A DNA stretch of 56,562 nucleotides. Origin: Actinomadura sp. 6K520 (GTDB taxonomy: Bacteria; Actinomycetota; Actinomycetes; Streptosporangiales; Streptosporangiaceae). Below, in pieces: positions 9,087-17,543 of the stretch. The position numbers and the translations under genes are program-made. The notes below the pieces were generated by a model. The model saw only the letters and a list, made by a program, of their open reading frames with translations. It was not told where the DNA came from and made no database searches. Position 1 is the stretch's first letter; the number at the start of each line of letters is the position of its first letter. The stretch lies in assembly GCF_004349245.1 (NCBI RefSeq), contig NZ_SMLC01000034.1, forward strand, positions 1-56,562. The letters are read 5' to 3'.

Positions 9087-9751
9087 CGGTGGCCGAGGAC
9101 AGCGGGATCTTCCGGCAGGCCCTGGTCACCCTGCTCACCACGGTCGGCATCGAGGTCGTCGTGTCCGCCGGCTCCGGCGACGAGCTCGTCGCCCGCGTCG
9201 CGGGCGACCCGCCCGACGTGGCGATCGTCGACCTGCACATGCCGCCGACGTACACCAACGAGGGCGTCGTCGCCGCACGCCGCCTCCTTGAGCGGCACCC
9301 GGGCATCGGCGTGCTCGTCCTGTCGGCCTACAACGAGACGCCGCAGGCGATGGAGCTGTTCCGCGACCAGCCGCGCGGTGTCGGCTACCTGCTGAAGGAC
9401 CACGTCACCGACGTGGAGAACCTGCGGTCCGCGCTGGAGCGGGTGATGCGCGGCGAGGTCGTCATCGACCCGGACGTGGTGAGCAGGCTCGTCGAGGCCC
9501 GGCACCGGGAGCACGAGCTGGCGAGGCTGTCCGAGCGCGAGCGGGAGGTGCTGGCGCTGATGGCCCAGGGCCACTCCAACGCGGGGATCGGCAGGCGGCT
9601 GCACCTGTCCGCCCGGACCGTCGAGGACCACGTCCGGGCGATCTTCACCAAGCTCGGGATCGTCTCGTCGGGCGGGCCGCCGGGGCCGCAGGACAGCAAC
9701 AAGCGCGTGCTCGCCGTCCTCACCTGGCTGCGCGCCGCGGACGCGCGCTGA
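9077..9751 (+). CDS. NarL/LuxR-family response regulator
   Basis: The protein has 224 residues. The receiver domain (about 1-120) has the acidic pair near residues 7-8 (AVAEDSGIFRQAL), the phospho-acceptor Asp in DVAIVDLHMPP, Ser in LVLSAYNE and Lys in GYLLKDHV, so it looks fully functional. The C-terminal LuxR HTH is LSEREREVLALMAQGHSNAGIGRRLHLSARTVEDHVRAIFTKLGI. Its ATG overlaps the end of the kinase gene upstream, which implies translational coupling. A second paralogous kinase gene follows after 278 bases. Targets are unknown; the HTH is expected to bind promoters after phosphorylation. Confidence 0.93.
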   Translation: MRVAVAEDSGIFRQALVTLLTTVGIEVVVSAGSGDELVARVAGDPPDVAIVDLHMPPTYTNEGVVAARRLLERHPGIGVLVLSAYNETPQAMELFRDQPRGVGYLLKDHVTDVENLRSALERVMRGEVVIDPDVVSRLVEARHREHELARLSEREREVLALMAQGHSNAGIGRRLHLSARTVEDHVRAIFTKLGIVSSGGPPGPQDSNKRVLAVLTWLRAADAR

Positions 9752-10029
9752 GCCCGCGGGCATCAATCGGGTAACGGGCCCTCGCGTCCGGTGCGCCGGG
9801 TGCGGAACACTGACCGTGCCGGTCGGACCGCGTCAGCGATCCGGTGGGCGGTCCCCGCGTGCCACCGGGACGCGCCCCGGGCCCGCCCTGCCCGAGGTCG
9901 CGCCCGGCATATCCCCATGCTCCCGGCGCCGCCGCCCCGCGCGCATCCGGGGAAACCCCGGAGCCGGCCCGGGACGGCACGGAAGACCGCCCCGGCACGC
10001 ACTGCCCCGGACGACTCGAAGGGACCGCG

Positions 10030-11805
10030 GTGAGGCCCGTTCCCTGGCGGCCGCCCCTGTGGCTCGGCGCGCGGGTCCGCCGCGCCGTGGCCGCGGGCGC
10101 GGCCGTGGCGGCGGGCGCGCTGGCGTGCGGCTGGCCGTACTGGCGCGGGGAGCCCGCCGCCGCCGTCGTCACCCTCGCCTGCTGCGGCGGGTTCGCGGTC
10201 GCGGGCGGGCTGCTGGCCGCCGGGCGGCTCGGCCGGCGGACGGGCAAGGCGTTCGTCGTCGCGGCGGCGGCGTGGGCGGGCACCTGGTCGGCGGCCTGGG
10301 ACGCCGGCGCGGGCCCGGTCGTGTCGGTGTTCGCCCAGTCGGTGTTCTTCACCGCGATCGGGATCGGCGCCCTGCTGTACCCGGGAGGGCGGCTGGAGGG
10401 GTTCGCCGCCCGGGCGTGGACGGGCGCGGCCGTCGTGATCATGGTCGGCGGCCAGGCCGTCCTGTGCGCCTACTCGCGGCCGGCCTGGAACGGCTTCGCC
10501 CCCACGGTGGCCTGGCCGGCGTTGGCCCCCGACTTCGCCGCGTTCCAGGCCCTGCAGCGCGGGCTGACGGCCGCGGCGGCGGCGCTGGCCGGCGCGCTGG
10601 TGATCATCCTGGTGGCGCGGCTGCCGCGGATCGGGCCGCTGGACCGCGCGCTCACCGTCCCGGTCGCGGCGACCGTGACGGTCGGCGTCACCGGCGCCCT
10701 GGCCGTCCAGGGGAAGCTCATCGGCCATGGCGTGGCGCTGGAGGACGTCATGCGCGTCTACCTCGTCCAGGGGGTCTTCGCCACGATGGTGCCGCTGGCC
10801 TTCCTGGGCACGGCGCTGCGCTCCCGGCTCGCCGAGCTGACCGTCGCCGAGCGGATGCAGCGCCTCACCGACCCCGTCTCCGTGGAGAACGTCCGCGACG
10901 CCCTGCGCAGCGTCCTGCGCGACGGCACCCTGGAGCTGTGGCTCTGGGCCGGCGGCGGCTACGTCGACGTGACCGGCCGCCGGGCCGGCGCCTCGCCCGG
11001 CGAGGCCCCCGGGCGGTGGCGGCACGAGGTCAGGACGTCCGGCGGCGGGCCCCTGGCCGTCGTGGACGTCGACGTCGCGCTCCGCGACCACGAGCCGCTC
11101 GTCGAGGCCGCGCTGACCGCCGGGGGCCGCGCGCTGGAGACCGCGCGGCTGGAGGCCGAGGCCCAGGCCGCCCTCGAACAGGCCCGCGATGCCCGGGAGC
11201 GGCTCGTCCGCGTCCAGGCGGCCGAGCGCGAGCGGCTCGCCGCGGACCTGCAGCGCAGCGCCCAGCAGCGGCTCCGGGCACTGGAGGGGCTGCTCACGGA
11301 GCTGGAGTCCGCGGCCGGGGACCCGCGGGCGCGCGAGCAGGCCCGGACCTGCCGCCGCGAGCTGGCCGAGGCGGTCGCCGAACTGGACGAGCTCGCCCGC
11401 GGCGTGCATCCGGCGATCCTCGCCGACGCCGGCCTGGCCCCGGCCATGGAACTCGTCGCGGCCCGGGCGGCCGTCGCGGTCTCGCTCGACATCCCCGCCG
11501 GCCGGTTCCCGCCCGAGATCGAGTCGACGCTGTACTTCGCCCTGTGCGAGGCCCTCGCCAACGCCGTCAAGCACGCCGCGGCCGGCTCCGTCGAGCTGAG
11601 CGTCCGCCCCGGCCCGGACCGGATCGTCGCCGAGGTCCGCGACGACGGCGTGGGCGGCGCCGCCCCGTCCCGCCGCGGCGGCCTCGCCGGCCTGACCGAC
11701 CGCGTCCGCGCCCTCCGCGGCGACGTCACCGTGCACAGCCCGCCCGGCGCGGGCACCACCCTGGAGATCACCCTTCCCGCCCCCCGGCCGGGCGGCGGTG
11801 GCTAG
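10030..11805 (+). CDS. NarL-type histidine kinase paralogue lacking the phospho-acceptor His
   Basis: The protein has 591 residues from GTG 10030 (GAAGGGA 5 bases upstream). It is colinear with the kinase at 7293-9086 from the N-terminus (RRAVAAGAAVAAGALACGWPYWRGEPAAAVVTL) to the end, with the same multi-span membrane half. The HisKA_3 motif reads ERERLAADLQRSAQQRL: Gln (codon 11251-11253) replaces His and Arg replaces the catalytic acid. The ATPase domain is intact: EALANAVKHA (Asn codon 11560-11562), RDDGVGG, GGLAGLTDRVRALRGD and GAGTTLEITLP. By itself it cannot carry phosphate on His. Its gene shares four bases, CTAG, with the convergent TetR gene. A catalytic partner for the upstream kinase or an ATP-dependent regulator is likely (inference). 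Confidence 0.85.
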   Translation: MRPVPWRPPLWLGARVRRAVAAGAAVAAGALACGWPYWRGEPAAAVVTLACCGGFAVAGGLLAAGRLGRRTGKAFVVAAAAWAGTWSAAWDAGAGPVVSVFAQSVFFTAIGIGALLYPGGRLEGFAARAWTGAAVVIMVGGQAVLCAYSRPAWNGFAPTVAWPALAPDFAAFQALQRGLTAAAAALAGALVIILVARLPRIGPLDRALTVPVAATVTVGVTGALAVQGKLIGHGVALEDVMRVYLVQGVFATMVPLAFLGTALRSRLAELTVAERMQRLTDPVSVENVRDALRSVLRDGTLELWLWAGGGYVDVTGRRAGASPGEAPGRWRHEVRTSGGGPLAVVDVDVALRDHEPLVEAALTAGGRALETARLEAEAQAALEQARDARERLVRVQAAERERLAADLQRSAQQRLRALEGLLTELESAAGDPRAREQARTCRRELAEAVAELDELARGVHPAILADAGLAPAMELVAARAAVAVSLDIPAGRFPPEIESTLYFALCEALANAVKHAAAGSVELSVRPGPDRIVAEVRDDGVGGAAPSRRGGLAGLTDRVRALRGDVTVHSPPGAGTTLEITLPAPRPGGGG

Positions 11806-12431
11806 GGGGCCGCGTCGCGGACGATGGGGAGGAGGTAGCGGCGGGCGAAGGCGCGGGCGCCCTCGTCGTCGAGGGGGATGTGCCCGTCGGGGGTCAGCAT
11901 GAGGGAGTGGGTGAGGCGGATGAGGATCTCGGCGACGACCGCGGGGTCGGCGTGCGGCGGTGCGGCGCCGGCCCGCTGGGCGGTGCGCAGGCGCCCGGCG
12001 AGGTAGCCGCGGGCCGCCGCCAGCAGCGGGCCGGCCCGCACCGTGGCGTGCGGGAGGAAGAGCTCGGGCTCGACGACCATGAGCCGGGTCATCAGGCGCT
12101 GCTCCCGGCTGATCCGCAGCGTGACGGCGAAGCCCTCGACCAGGCGCTCCTCCAGGGTCGGCAGGGCCGCGACGGCCGCGTCCAGCTCGGCGAAGAAGCG
12201 CCGCGCCTCCCGCAGCAGGACGCCCGTGACCAGGTCGCCCTTGGTGGGGAAGCGGCGGTAGATGGTGGCGCGGCCGAGCCCGCACTCGCGGGCGACGTCG
12301 TCCATGGTGGTGCGGCGAGGCCCGTAGGTCTCGAACGACCGCAGCGCGGCGTCCAGGATCCGGTCGGTCCGGGGTTCGCTCTCCGGGCCGCCGGTCAGGA
12401 GGCTGCGCAGGAGTTCGTCGTCGCTCTTCAC
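11802..12431 (-). CDS. TetR/AcrR-family regulator
   Basis: The protein has 209 residues from GTG 12431. The N-terminal HTH is RILDAALRSFETYGPRRTTMDDVARECGLGRATIYRRFPTKGDLV, and an all-helical ligand domain follows. No Shine-Dalgarno is visible. A TAGAAT hexamer (12442-12447, minus strand) lies only 10 bases before the start, so the mRNA may be nearly leaderless. Its stop codon overlaps that of the plus-strand kinase (CTAG). Ligand and targets are not evident. Confidence 0.9.
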   Translation of the reverse strand: MKSDDELLRSLLTGGPESEPRTDRILDAALRSFETYGPRRTTMDDVARECGLGRATIYRRFPTKGDLVTGVLLREARRFFAELDAAVAALPTLEERLVEGFAVTLRISREQRLMTRLMVVEPELFLPHATVRAGPLLAAARGYLAGRLRTAQRAGAAPPHADPAVVAEILIRLTHSLMLTPDGHIPLDDEGARAFARRYLLPIVRDAAP

Positions 12432-12542
12432 CGTGCGGCCGATTCTAGCCGCCCGGTGCGCGGCGGGCCGTCCGCGCGGCGCGGGCCGCGACGGGGGAGT
12501 AGTACAGCGGCCCGGGCGTCGCGGCGCCCGCGTGAGACGTTA

Positions 12543-12557
12543 ATACGAAATGCGTAT
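12543..12557. promoter_or_regulatory. ATACG-N5-CGTAT inverted repeat, possible TetR operator
   Basis: ATACGAAATGCGTAT stands out as an AT-rich block in GC-rich DNA, between the STAS gene and the TetR gene (both minus strand). ATACG/CGTAT arms are common in TetR-family operators. It lies about 110 bases upstream of the TetR start, so autoregulation is possible but unproven. Confidence 0.4.
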
Positions 12558-12588
12558 CATCACGCACGGGGCGGCGAGGCCGGGGCCG

Positions 12589-12993
12589 TCAGCCCGCGCC
12601 GGTCTCGTGCAGGGCGGCGACCGCGTGGTCCTGTGTCGGGTGGGCGACGAGGTGGCGGTCCAGGCCGCTGCGCTCGAGGATCGTGCGGAACCGCCGCTCC
12701 GGCCGCGCCAGCACGAACTCGCCGCCGGCCCGGTGCGCGTTCTTCCAGAGGACGATCAGCGCGTTGAGGCCCGAGGAGTCGCAGAAGTCGACCTCGCCGA
12801 CGTCCATGACGACCCGCGGCGGCCCGTCCAGCAGGCGCATGTCGGCGAGGACATGGTCGCGCAGCAGGTCCGAGGTGAGGATGGTGAGCTCCCCCTCGGC
12901 CTCCACGACGAGGCAGGAACCGCGGGTGGTGCTGCGGACGCGCAGCGGTTCGGGTGGGACCGAGCCCGGCGGTCCGTCCGCTCCTGGAGACAT
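12589..12993 (-). CDS. STAS-domain anti-sigma-factor antagonist
   Basis: The protein has 134 residues from ATG 12993; GGAAGGTG lies 6-8 bases upstream, whereas the GTG at 13002 would have no spacing. The STAS fold ends its key strand with VVMDVGEVDFCDSSGLNALIVLWKNA; Ser73 or Ser74 in the DSSG motif is the site phosphorylated by RsbW-type anti-sigma kinases. Such proteins release a sigma factor when dephosphorylated. No sigma factor or RsbW gene is adjacent; a MEDS-HATPase protein that could serve as a partner class lies at 37659. The role is therefore generic. Confidence 0.88.
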   Translation of the reverse strand: MSPGADGPPGSVPPEPLRVRSTTRGSCLVVEAEGELTILTSDLLRDHVLADMRLLDGPPRVVMDVGEVDFCDSSGLNALIVLWKNAHRAGGEFVLARPERRFRTILERSGLDRHLVAHPTQDHAVAALHETGAG

Positions 12994-13078
12994 GCCGATC
13001 ACCTTCCGTTGGCGCAGGCAGATCGCCTACCCGCGGCGGGGCGGGTCATGCGGGCCGCCGGCCGGAGGTCCCGGCGGA

Positions 13079-13948
13079 TCAGCGGAGGCGGATGAACTCG
13101 ATGGCCTCGTCGGCGAGGCGCCGGGCGGACGGCGCGTAGCGGTCGCGCAGCTCCCGCACCACCCGCTGCGCCCGGATGGCGGGCCAGTCCGCGGGCAGGT
13201 GCTCGACGGGGAGCCGGGGGTCGGCGCGGACGAGCTGCAGCCACTCGGTGGTCAGCCACAGGTGGCGGGCGAGGTCGTCGGGGGCGCCGGGCAGCGGGTC
13301 CGGGCGGTCCCAGCGGCCGAGGAACGCCAGGTACCCGCCGGCGAGGCCGTCCAGGTCGAACGCCTCGCGCAGCATGGCGCCCACGTCCGTGGGCTGCTCG
13401 GCCGCCCCGGCGAAGACCTTGAGGTGGCCGTTCAGGCCGAGGCCGGCGACGATCGGGCGGACGTCCACCCGGGACGGCGCGATCCACGTGCCGTTGCCGA
13501 GCGAGCCGAACCCGGCCCAGGTGAGCCGGGCGCGCAGATCGTGGCGGACGCGCTGCCACGACTCGGGCATGGAGAACGCGAGCACCGTCCAGGTGCCGTC
13601 CCAGTCGTCGTTGAGGACGCCGCGCCGCCAGACGCGGTCCTCGCCGTCCCGCAGGATCTCCTCCGACCGGGGGGTGAGCCCGAAGTGCATGCGCCGGCCC
13701 GAGCGGTGCCGCATGAGCAGGCCCCGGCCGACCATGCGGCTGAGCGTCGACCGGACGGCGTGCTCGCCGACGCCGAGCCGTGCGAAGGTCGTGATGAAGC
13801 TTCCGGAGAACACCGCGATGTCGCGGCCGAGGACGTAGTTGCCGAGATAGGTCAGCATCAGCGACTGTGGCCGGAGCCTCGGGTGCGGCTCACCTGCCGC
13901 CCGCGGCCCGGCCGCGCTGCCCGCGTTCACGCTTCCGGCTCCCGTCAT
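13079..13948 (-). CDS. PaaX-family transcriptional regulator
   Basis: The protein has 289 residues from ATG 13948. The N-terminal winged helix (LRPQSLMLTYLGNYVLGRDIAVFSGSFI and GVGEHAVRSTLSRMVGRGLLMRHRSGRRMHFGLT) and the PaaX middle and C-terminal domains (DDWDGTWTVLAFSMPE, RLTWAGFGSLGNGTWIAP, WLQLVRADPRLPVEHLPADWPA) are clear. PaaX proteins sense aryl-CoA or other acyl-CoA thioesters. It is divergent from an acyl-CoA synthetase gene, with a perfect 16-bp palindrome between them. It probably represses that operon until the CoA thioester appears (inference). Confidence 0.92.
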   Translation of the reverse strand: MTGAGSVNAGSAAGPRAAGEPHPRLRPQSLMLTYLGNYVLGRDIAVFSGSFITTFARLGVGEHAVRSTLSRMVGRGLLMRHRSGRRMHFGLTPRSEEILRDGEDRVWRRGVLNDDWDGTWTVLAFSMPESWQRVRHDLRARLTWAGFGSLGNGTWIAPSRVDVRPIVAGLGLNGHLKVFAGAAEQPTDVGAMLREAFDLDGLAGGYLAFLGRWDRPDPLPGAPDDLARHLWLTTEWLQLVRADPRLPVEHLPADWPAIRAQRVVRELRDRYAPSARRLADEAIEFIRLR

Positions 13949-13998
13949 CCCGCCAGCGTAACGACGGCGGCGGGACCCGCCGCCGCGCCGTGGCACAG

Positions 13999-14014
13999 AT
14001 CTTCTGCAGAAGAT
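13999..14014. promoter_or_regulatory. 16-bp perfect palindrome, likely PaaX operator
   Basis: ATCTTCTGCAGAAGAT lies between the PaaX-family gene (start 13948) and the acyl-CoA synthetase gene (start 14081), about 50 and 67 bases from the two starts. It is AT-rich against a very GC-rich background, which makes chance unlikely. Confidence 0.65.
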
Positions 14015-14080
14015 TGACCGGTGTGAAGAATACGCCTAACTTCGCCCGTAGGCCCATCCCGCCGGGAGAGGACAGCCCGA

Positions 14081-15595
14081 ATGCGCAACGAAGGACTCGG
14101 GTCCTGGCCGGCCCGCCGTGCCCGCAAGACCCCGCGGGCGGCCGCGCTGGTCCACGAGGGGCGGACGCTCGGCTACGCCGGGCTGCTCGGCCGTGTCGCA
14201 CGTTTCGCGCACGCGCTGCGCGGACTCGGCGTCCGGCCGGGCGACCGGGTCGCCTACCTCGGCCCCAACCATCCGGCCTTCCTGGAGACGCTGTTCGCGA
14301 CGGGCATGGCGGGCGGCATCTTCGTCCCGCTCAACACGCGCCTCGCCGCCCCCGAGATCGCCTACCAGCTGGCCGATTCGGGTGCGTCGGTGCTGGTGTA
14401 CGGGCCGTCCCACGCCGAGCTGGCGGACGCCGTCCGCGGCGGCACCGCCGACCGCGCGCACATCGCGGTCGGCGACCGGGGGGAGGGCGGCTACGAGGCG
14501 CTTCTCGCCGCCGCGCCGGACGAGCCGCTCGACCTCCCCGTCGCGCTCGACGACCCCTGCATGATCATGTACACGTCCGGGACGACCGGGCGGCCCAAGG
14601 GCGCGACGCTCACCCACGGCAACATCACCTGGAACGCGGTCAACGTCCTCATCGACCACGACCTGGTGGCGGGGGAGGTGGCGCTCGTCTCCGCGCCGCT
14701 GTTCCACACCGCGGGGCTCAACATGCTGACGCTGCCGGTGCTGCTCAAGGGCGGGACGTGCGTGCTGGTCGCGGAGTTCGACCCCGCCGCGACCCTCGAT
14801 ATGATCGCCGAGCACCGGGTCACGTTCATGTTCGGGGTGCCGACGATGTTCCAGCGGGTCGCCGCGGAGCCGGGCTGGGCCGGCGCGGACCTGTCCTCCC
14901 TGCGCATCCTCACCTGCGGCGGCGCGCCGGTCCCGCCGTCGCTGATCGAGACGTACCAGAGCCGGGGCCTGACGTTCCTGCAGGGCTACGGGATGACCGA
15001 GGCCGCACCGGGCACGCTCTTCCTCGACGCCGCGCACGCGGTGTCCAAGGCCGGGTCGGCCGGCGTGCCGCACTTCTTCAGCGACGTGCGCGTGGTCGGT
15101 CCCGGCATGGCGGACGTGGCGCCCGGCGAGACCGGGGAGGTCGTCGTCCAGGGCCCGCACGTCATGCGCGGCTACTGGGGACGCCCCGACGACACCGCCG
15201 CGGTCCTCGCCGGCGGCTGGTTCCGCAGCGGCGACGCGGCCCGCGTCGACGAGGACGGCTACGCCTACATCGTCGACCGGATCAAGGACGTGATCATCTC
15301 CGGGGGCGAGAACGTGTACCCGGCCGAGGTGGAGAACGCGATCCTCGCCGACCCCGACGTGCTGGACTGCGCGGTCATCGGCGTCCCGGACGACACCTGG
15401 GGCGAGGTCGGCCGCGCCGTCATCGTCCCCCGCCCCGGCGCGGACGTGGACCCCGGCAGGGTCCTCGGCGCGCTGGCCGGGCGGCTCGCCCGCTACAAGA
15501 TCCCCAAGTCCGCGGTGCTGGCCGGCGCGATCCCCCGCAACGCCGCCGGCAAGATCCTCAAGGCGCGGCTGCGCGAGGAGCACGGCTTGCCATGA
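14081..15595 (+). CDS. Acyl/aryl-CoA synthetase (AMP-forming ligase)
   Basis: The protein has 504 residues. ANL-superfamily motifs are all present: P-loop-like MYTSGTTGRPKGATLTH, QGYGMTEAAPG, the hinge Asp region GDAARVDEDGYAYIVDRIKDVIISGGENVYPAEVE, and the catalytic Lys in PRNAAGKILKARLR. It activates a carboxylic acid to its acyl-AMP and then CoA thioester. The family resembles fatty-acid/aromatic-acid CoA ligases; the exact substrate cannot be read. It overlaps the IclR gene by ATGA and faces a PaaX-family gene, so the CoA product is likely the inducer of PaaX (inference). Confidence 0.93.
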   Translation: MRNEGLGSWPARRARKTPRAAALVHEGRTLGYAGLLGRVARFAHALRGLGVRPGDRVAYLGPNHPAFLETLFATGMAGGIFVPLNTRLAAPEIAYQLADSGASVLVYGPSHAELADAVRGGTADRAHIAVGDRGEGGYEALLAAAPDEPLDLPVALDDPCMIMYTSGTTGRPKGATLTHGNITWNAVNVLIDHDLVAGEVALVSAPLFHTAGLNMLTLPVLLKGGTCVLVAEFDPAATLDMIAEHRVTFMFGVPTMFQRVAAEPGWAGADLSSLRILTCGGAPVPPSLIETYQSRGLTFLQGYGMTEAAPGTLFLDAAHAVSKAGSAGVPHFFSDVRVVGPGMADVAPGETGEVVVQGPHVMRGYWGRPDDTAAVLAGGWFRSGDAARVDEDGYAYIVDRIKDVIISGGENVYPAEVENAILADPDVLDCAVIGVPDDTWGEVGRAVIVPRPGADVDPGRVLGALAGRLARYKIPKSAVLAGAIPRNAAGKILKARLREEHGLP

Positions 15596-16416
15596 CGGCG
15601 CCACGCGACCCGGCGCCGTCCGCCGGGCCCCGGGGCGGCGGGCGCCCGACGGTCACCAGCCGCGTCCTGGACATCCTGGAGGCGTTCTCCGCCGAGAGCG
15701 CCGCGCTGAACATCACGCAGATCGCCCGCCGCGCCGGGCTGCCGCTGTCCACCGCGCACCGGCTGGTCGGCGAGCTGGCCCGCTGGGGCGCCCTGGAACG
15801 CGACGGCGACGGCCTGTACCGGATCGGCCTGCGGCTCTTCGAGGTCGCCGCGCTCGCGCCCCGCGGCCCCGCGCTGCGCGAGGCCGCGATGCCGTTCCTG
15901 GAGGACCTCTACGAGGCGACGCACGAGAACGTCCACCTCGCCGTCCTGGACGGCCTGGAGGTCGTCTACATCGAGCGGATCTCCGCCCGCGACGCCGTGC
16001 ACGTCCTGTCGCGCGTCGGGGGACGCTGGCCCGCCCACGCGACGGGCGTCGGCCTCGCGATGCTCGCGCACGCCGACACCGCCCTCCAGGAGCGCGCGAT
16101 CGCGGGCCCGCTGCGCCGCTTCACCGACAAGACGATCACGTCCGGGCCGCGGCTGCGGCGCGTCCTCGCCGAGGTCCGCCGGACCGGTGTCGCGGTCAGC
16201 GACGGCCAGGTCGAGACGTTCGCGCTGTCGGTCGGGGCGCCCGTCTTCGGGCCGGACGACGCCGTCGTCGCGGCCGTCGCGATCGTCGTCCCGTCCGACG
16301 GCTGGGACGCGCGGGCGCTGACGCCCGTCGTCCGCGCCAGCGCCCGCGGCATCTCCCGGGCGCTCGGCGCCCCCCGCGCCCTGCGTCCGCCGGAGACCGC
16401 GCTGCACGCCCGCTGA
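15592..16416 (+). CDS. IclR-family transcriptional regulator
   Basis: The protein has 274 residues. The N-terminal winged helix (SRVLDILEAFSAESAALNITQIARRAGLPLSTAHRLVGELARWGALERDG) and IclR effector domain (EATHENVHLAVLDGLEVVYIERI, HATGVGLAMLAH, VSDGQVETFALSVGAPVFG) are typical. Its ATG overlaps the stop of the CoA ligase (ATGA), so the two are co-translated. IclR proteins usually sense aromatic or small organic acids and control nearby catabolic genes. A TTCCG-N5-CGGAA repeat just downstream, in front of the Rieske oxygenase, is a possible site. Confidence 0.92.
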   Translation: MTAPRDPAPSAGPRGGGRPTVTSRVLDILEAFSAESAALNITQIARRAGLPLSTAHRLVGELARWGALERDGDGLYRIGLRLFEVAALAPRGPALREAAMPFLEDLYEATHENVHLAVLDGLEVVYIERISARDAVHVLSRVGGRWPAHATGVGLAMLAHADTALQERAIAGPLRRFTDKTITSGPRLRRVLAEVRRTGVAVSDGQVETFALSVGAPVFGPDDAVVAAVAIVVPSDGWDARALTPVVRASARGISRALGAPRALRPPETALHAR

Positions 16417-16426
16417 CGGGCGGTTC

Positions 16427-16441
16427 TTCCGCTGGACGGAA
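16427..16441. promoter_or_regulatory. TTCCG-N5-CGGAA repeat, possible IclR operator
   Basis: TTCCGCTGGACGGAA lies 10 bases after the IclR stop and 83 bases before the Rieske oxygenase start. TTCCG/CGGAA arms recur in IclR-family sites. It may separate the oxygenase into its own regulated unit. Confidence 0.4.
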
Positions 16442-16523
16442 TGGGTGTGGCTCACCTCACCGCGCGGCCGGGATGGTCGGAAACGATCCCCCGTCCACCC
16501 GCCGTCCTCCGGAGGAGCGACCG

Positions 16524-17543
16524 ATGGTCTTCGCACGCAACCAGTGGTACGTGGCCGCCTACAGCCAGGAGGTGGGCGACGGCCTTCTCGCCCGGACCGT
16601 CTGCGGTGAACCCCTCGTCCTGTACCGGACGCGGGCGGGGAAGGCGGTCGCCCTCCACGACCGCTGCGTGCACCGCCGGTTCCCGTTGTCGGAGAGCAAC
16701 CGGAACGGTGACGACATCGTCTGCGGCTACCACGGATTCACCTATGCGCCGGACGGGGTGTGCGTCGCCGTTCCGGGGCAGACGCGGGTTCCCCGCACAG
16801 CCCGCGTCCCCGCGTTCCAGATCGTCGAGCAGGACTCGCTCGTCTGGGTCTGGATCGGCGAAGGGGAGGGCGACGAGAGGGCCGTCCCGCGCGCTCCGTG
16901 GCTGGACTCGCCGGGCTATGTGACCGTCCGCGGCATGGAGCCCCTCAACGCCCGCTACGAACTGCTCGTCGACAACCTGCTCGACCTGTCCCACGAGACG
17001 TACCTCCACGCGGGCTACATCGGCACGCCCGAGGTGGCGCAGACGCCCATCACCACCGAGGTGGACGAGGACGCGGGCGTCATCTACGTGAGCCGCCGCA
17101 TGAAGGACGTCGAGTGCCCGTCCTTCTACCGCGAGTCCACGGGCATCGAGGGCCGCATCGACCGCTGGCAGGACATCGAGTACCACCCGCCGTGCCTGTA
17201 CCTCCTGCACAGCCGCATCGCCCCGACCGGCGTCGAGCCCGGCCCGGACGGCGACGACCCGCGGGCCTGCCACGCCGAGATCGTCTACGCCATCACGCCG
17301 GAGACCGAGACCACCACGCACGACTTCTGGATGGTCGCCCGCGACTTCGCCCTCGACGACGAGGGCGTCTCGGCGTTCCTCGCCGAGAGCAACCGGACGG
17401 TCGTCCTCCAGGACGTGGAGGCGCTGAACACCCTGGAGAAGGTGATCGCCACCGAGCCGGCGGGGTACCGGGAACTGTCCATCAACATCGACACCGGCGG
17501 GCTCGCCGCGCGCCGCATCCTGCAGCGGCAGACCGCCCGATGA
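16524..17543 (+). CDS. Rieske non-heme iron oxygenase (VanA-like)
   Basis: The protein has 339 residues from ATG 16524, behind GGAGGAG. The Rieske cluster ligands are C48-V-H50 and C67-G-Y-H70; the mononuclear iron site is NLLDLSHETYLHAGYIG. This arrangement (small alpha-type subunit, no beta subunit) fits vanillate O-demethylase/dicamba-monooxygenase type enzymes, which demethylate or hydroxylate aromatic acids with a reductase partner. No ferredoxin reductase is encoded next to it; instead a 72-residue CHCG protein overlaps its stop. With the PaaX, CoA ligase and IclR genes it forms an aromatic/organic-acid catabolic block. Confidence 0.9.
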   Translation: MVFARNQWYVAAYSQEVGDGLLARTVCGEPLVLYRTRAGKAVALHDRCVHRRFPLSESNRNGDDIVCGYHGFTYAPDGVCVAVPGQTRVPRTARVPAFQIVEQDSLVWVWIGEGEGDERAVPRAPWLDSPGYVTVRGMEPLNARYELLVDNLLDLSHETYLHAGYIGTPEVAQTPITTEVDEDAGVIYVSRRMKDVECPSFYRESTGIEGRIDRWQDIEYHPPCLYLLHSRIAPTGVEPGPDGDDPRACHAEIVYAITPETETTTHDFWMVARDFALDDEGVSAFLAESNRTVVLQDVEALNTLEKVIATEPAGYRELSINIDTGGLAARRILQRQTAR

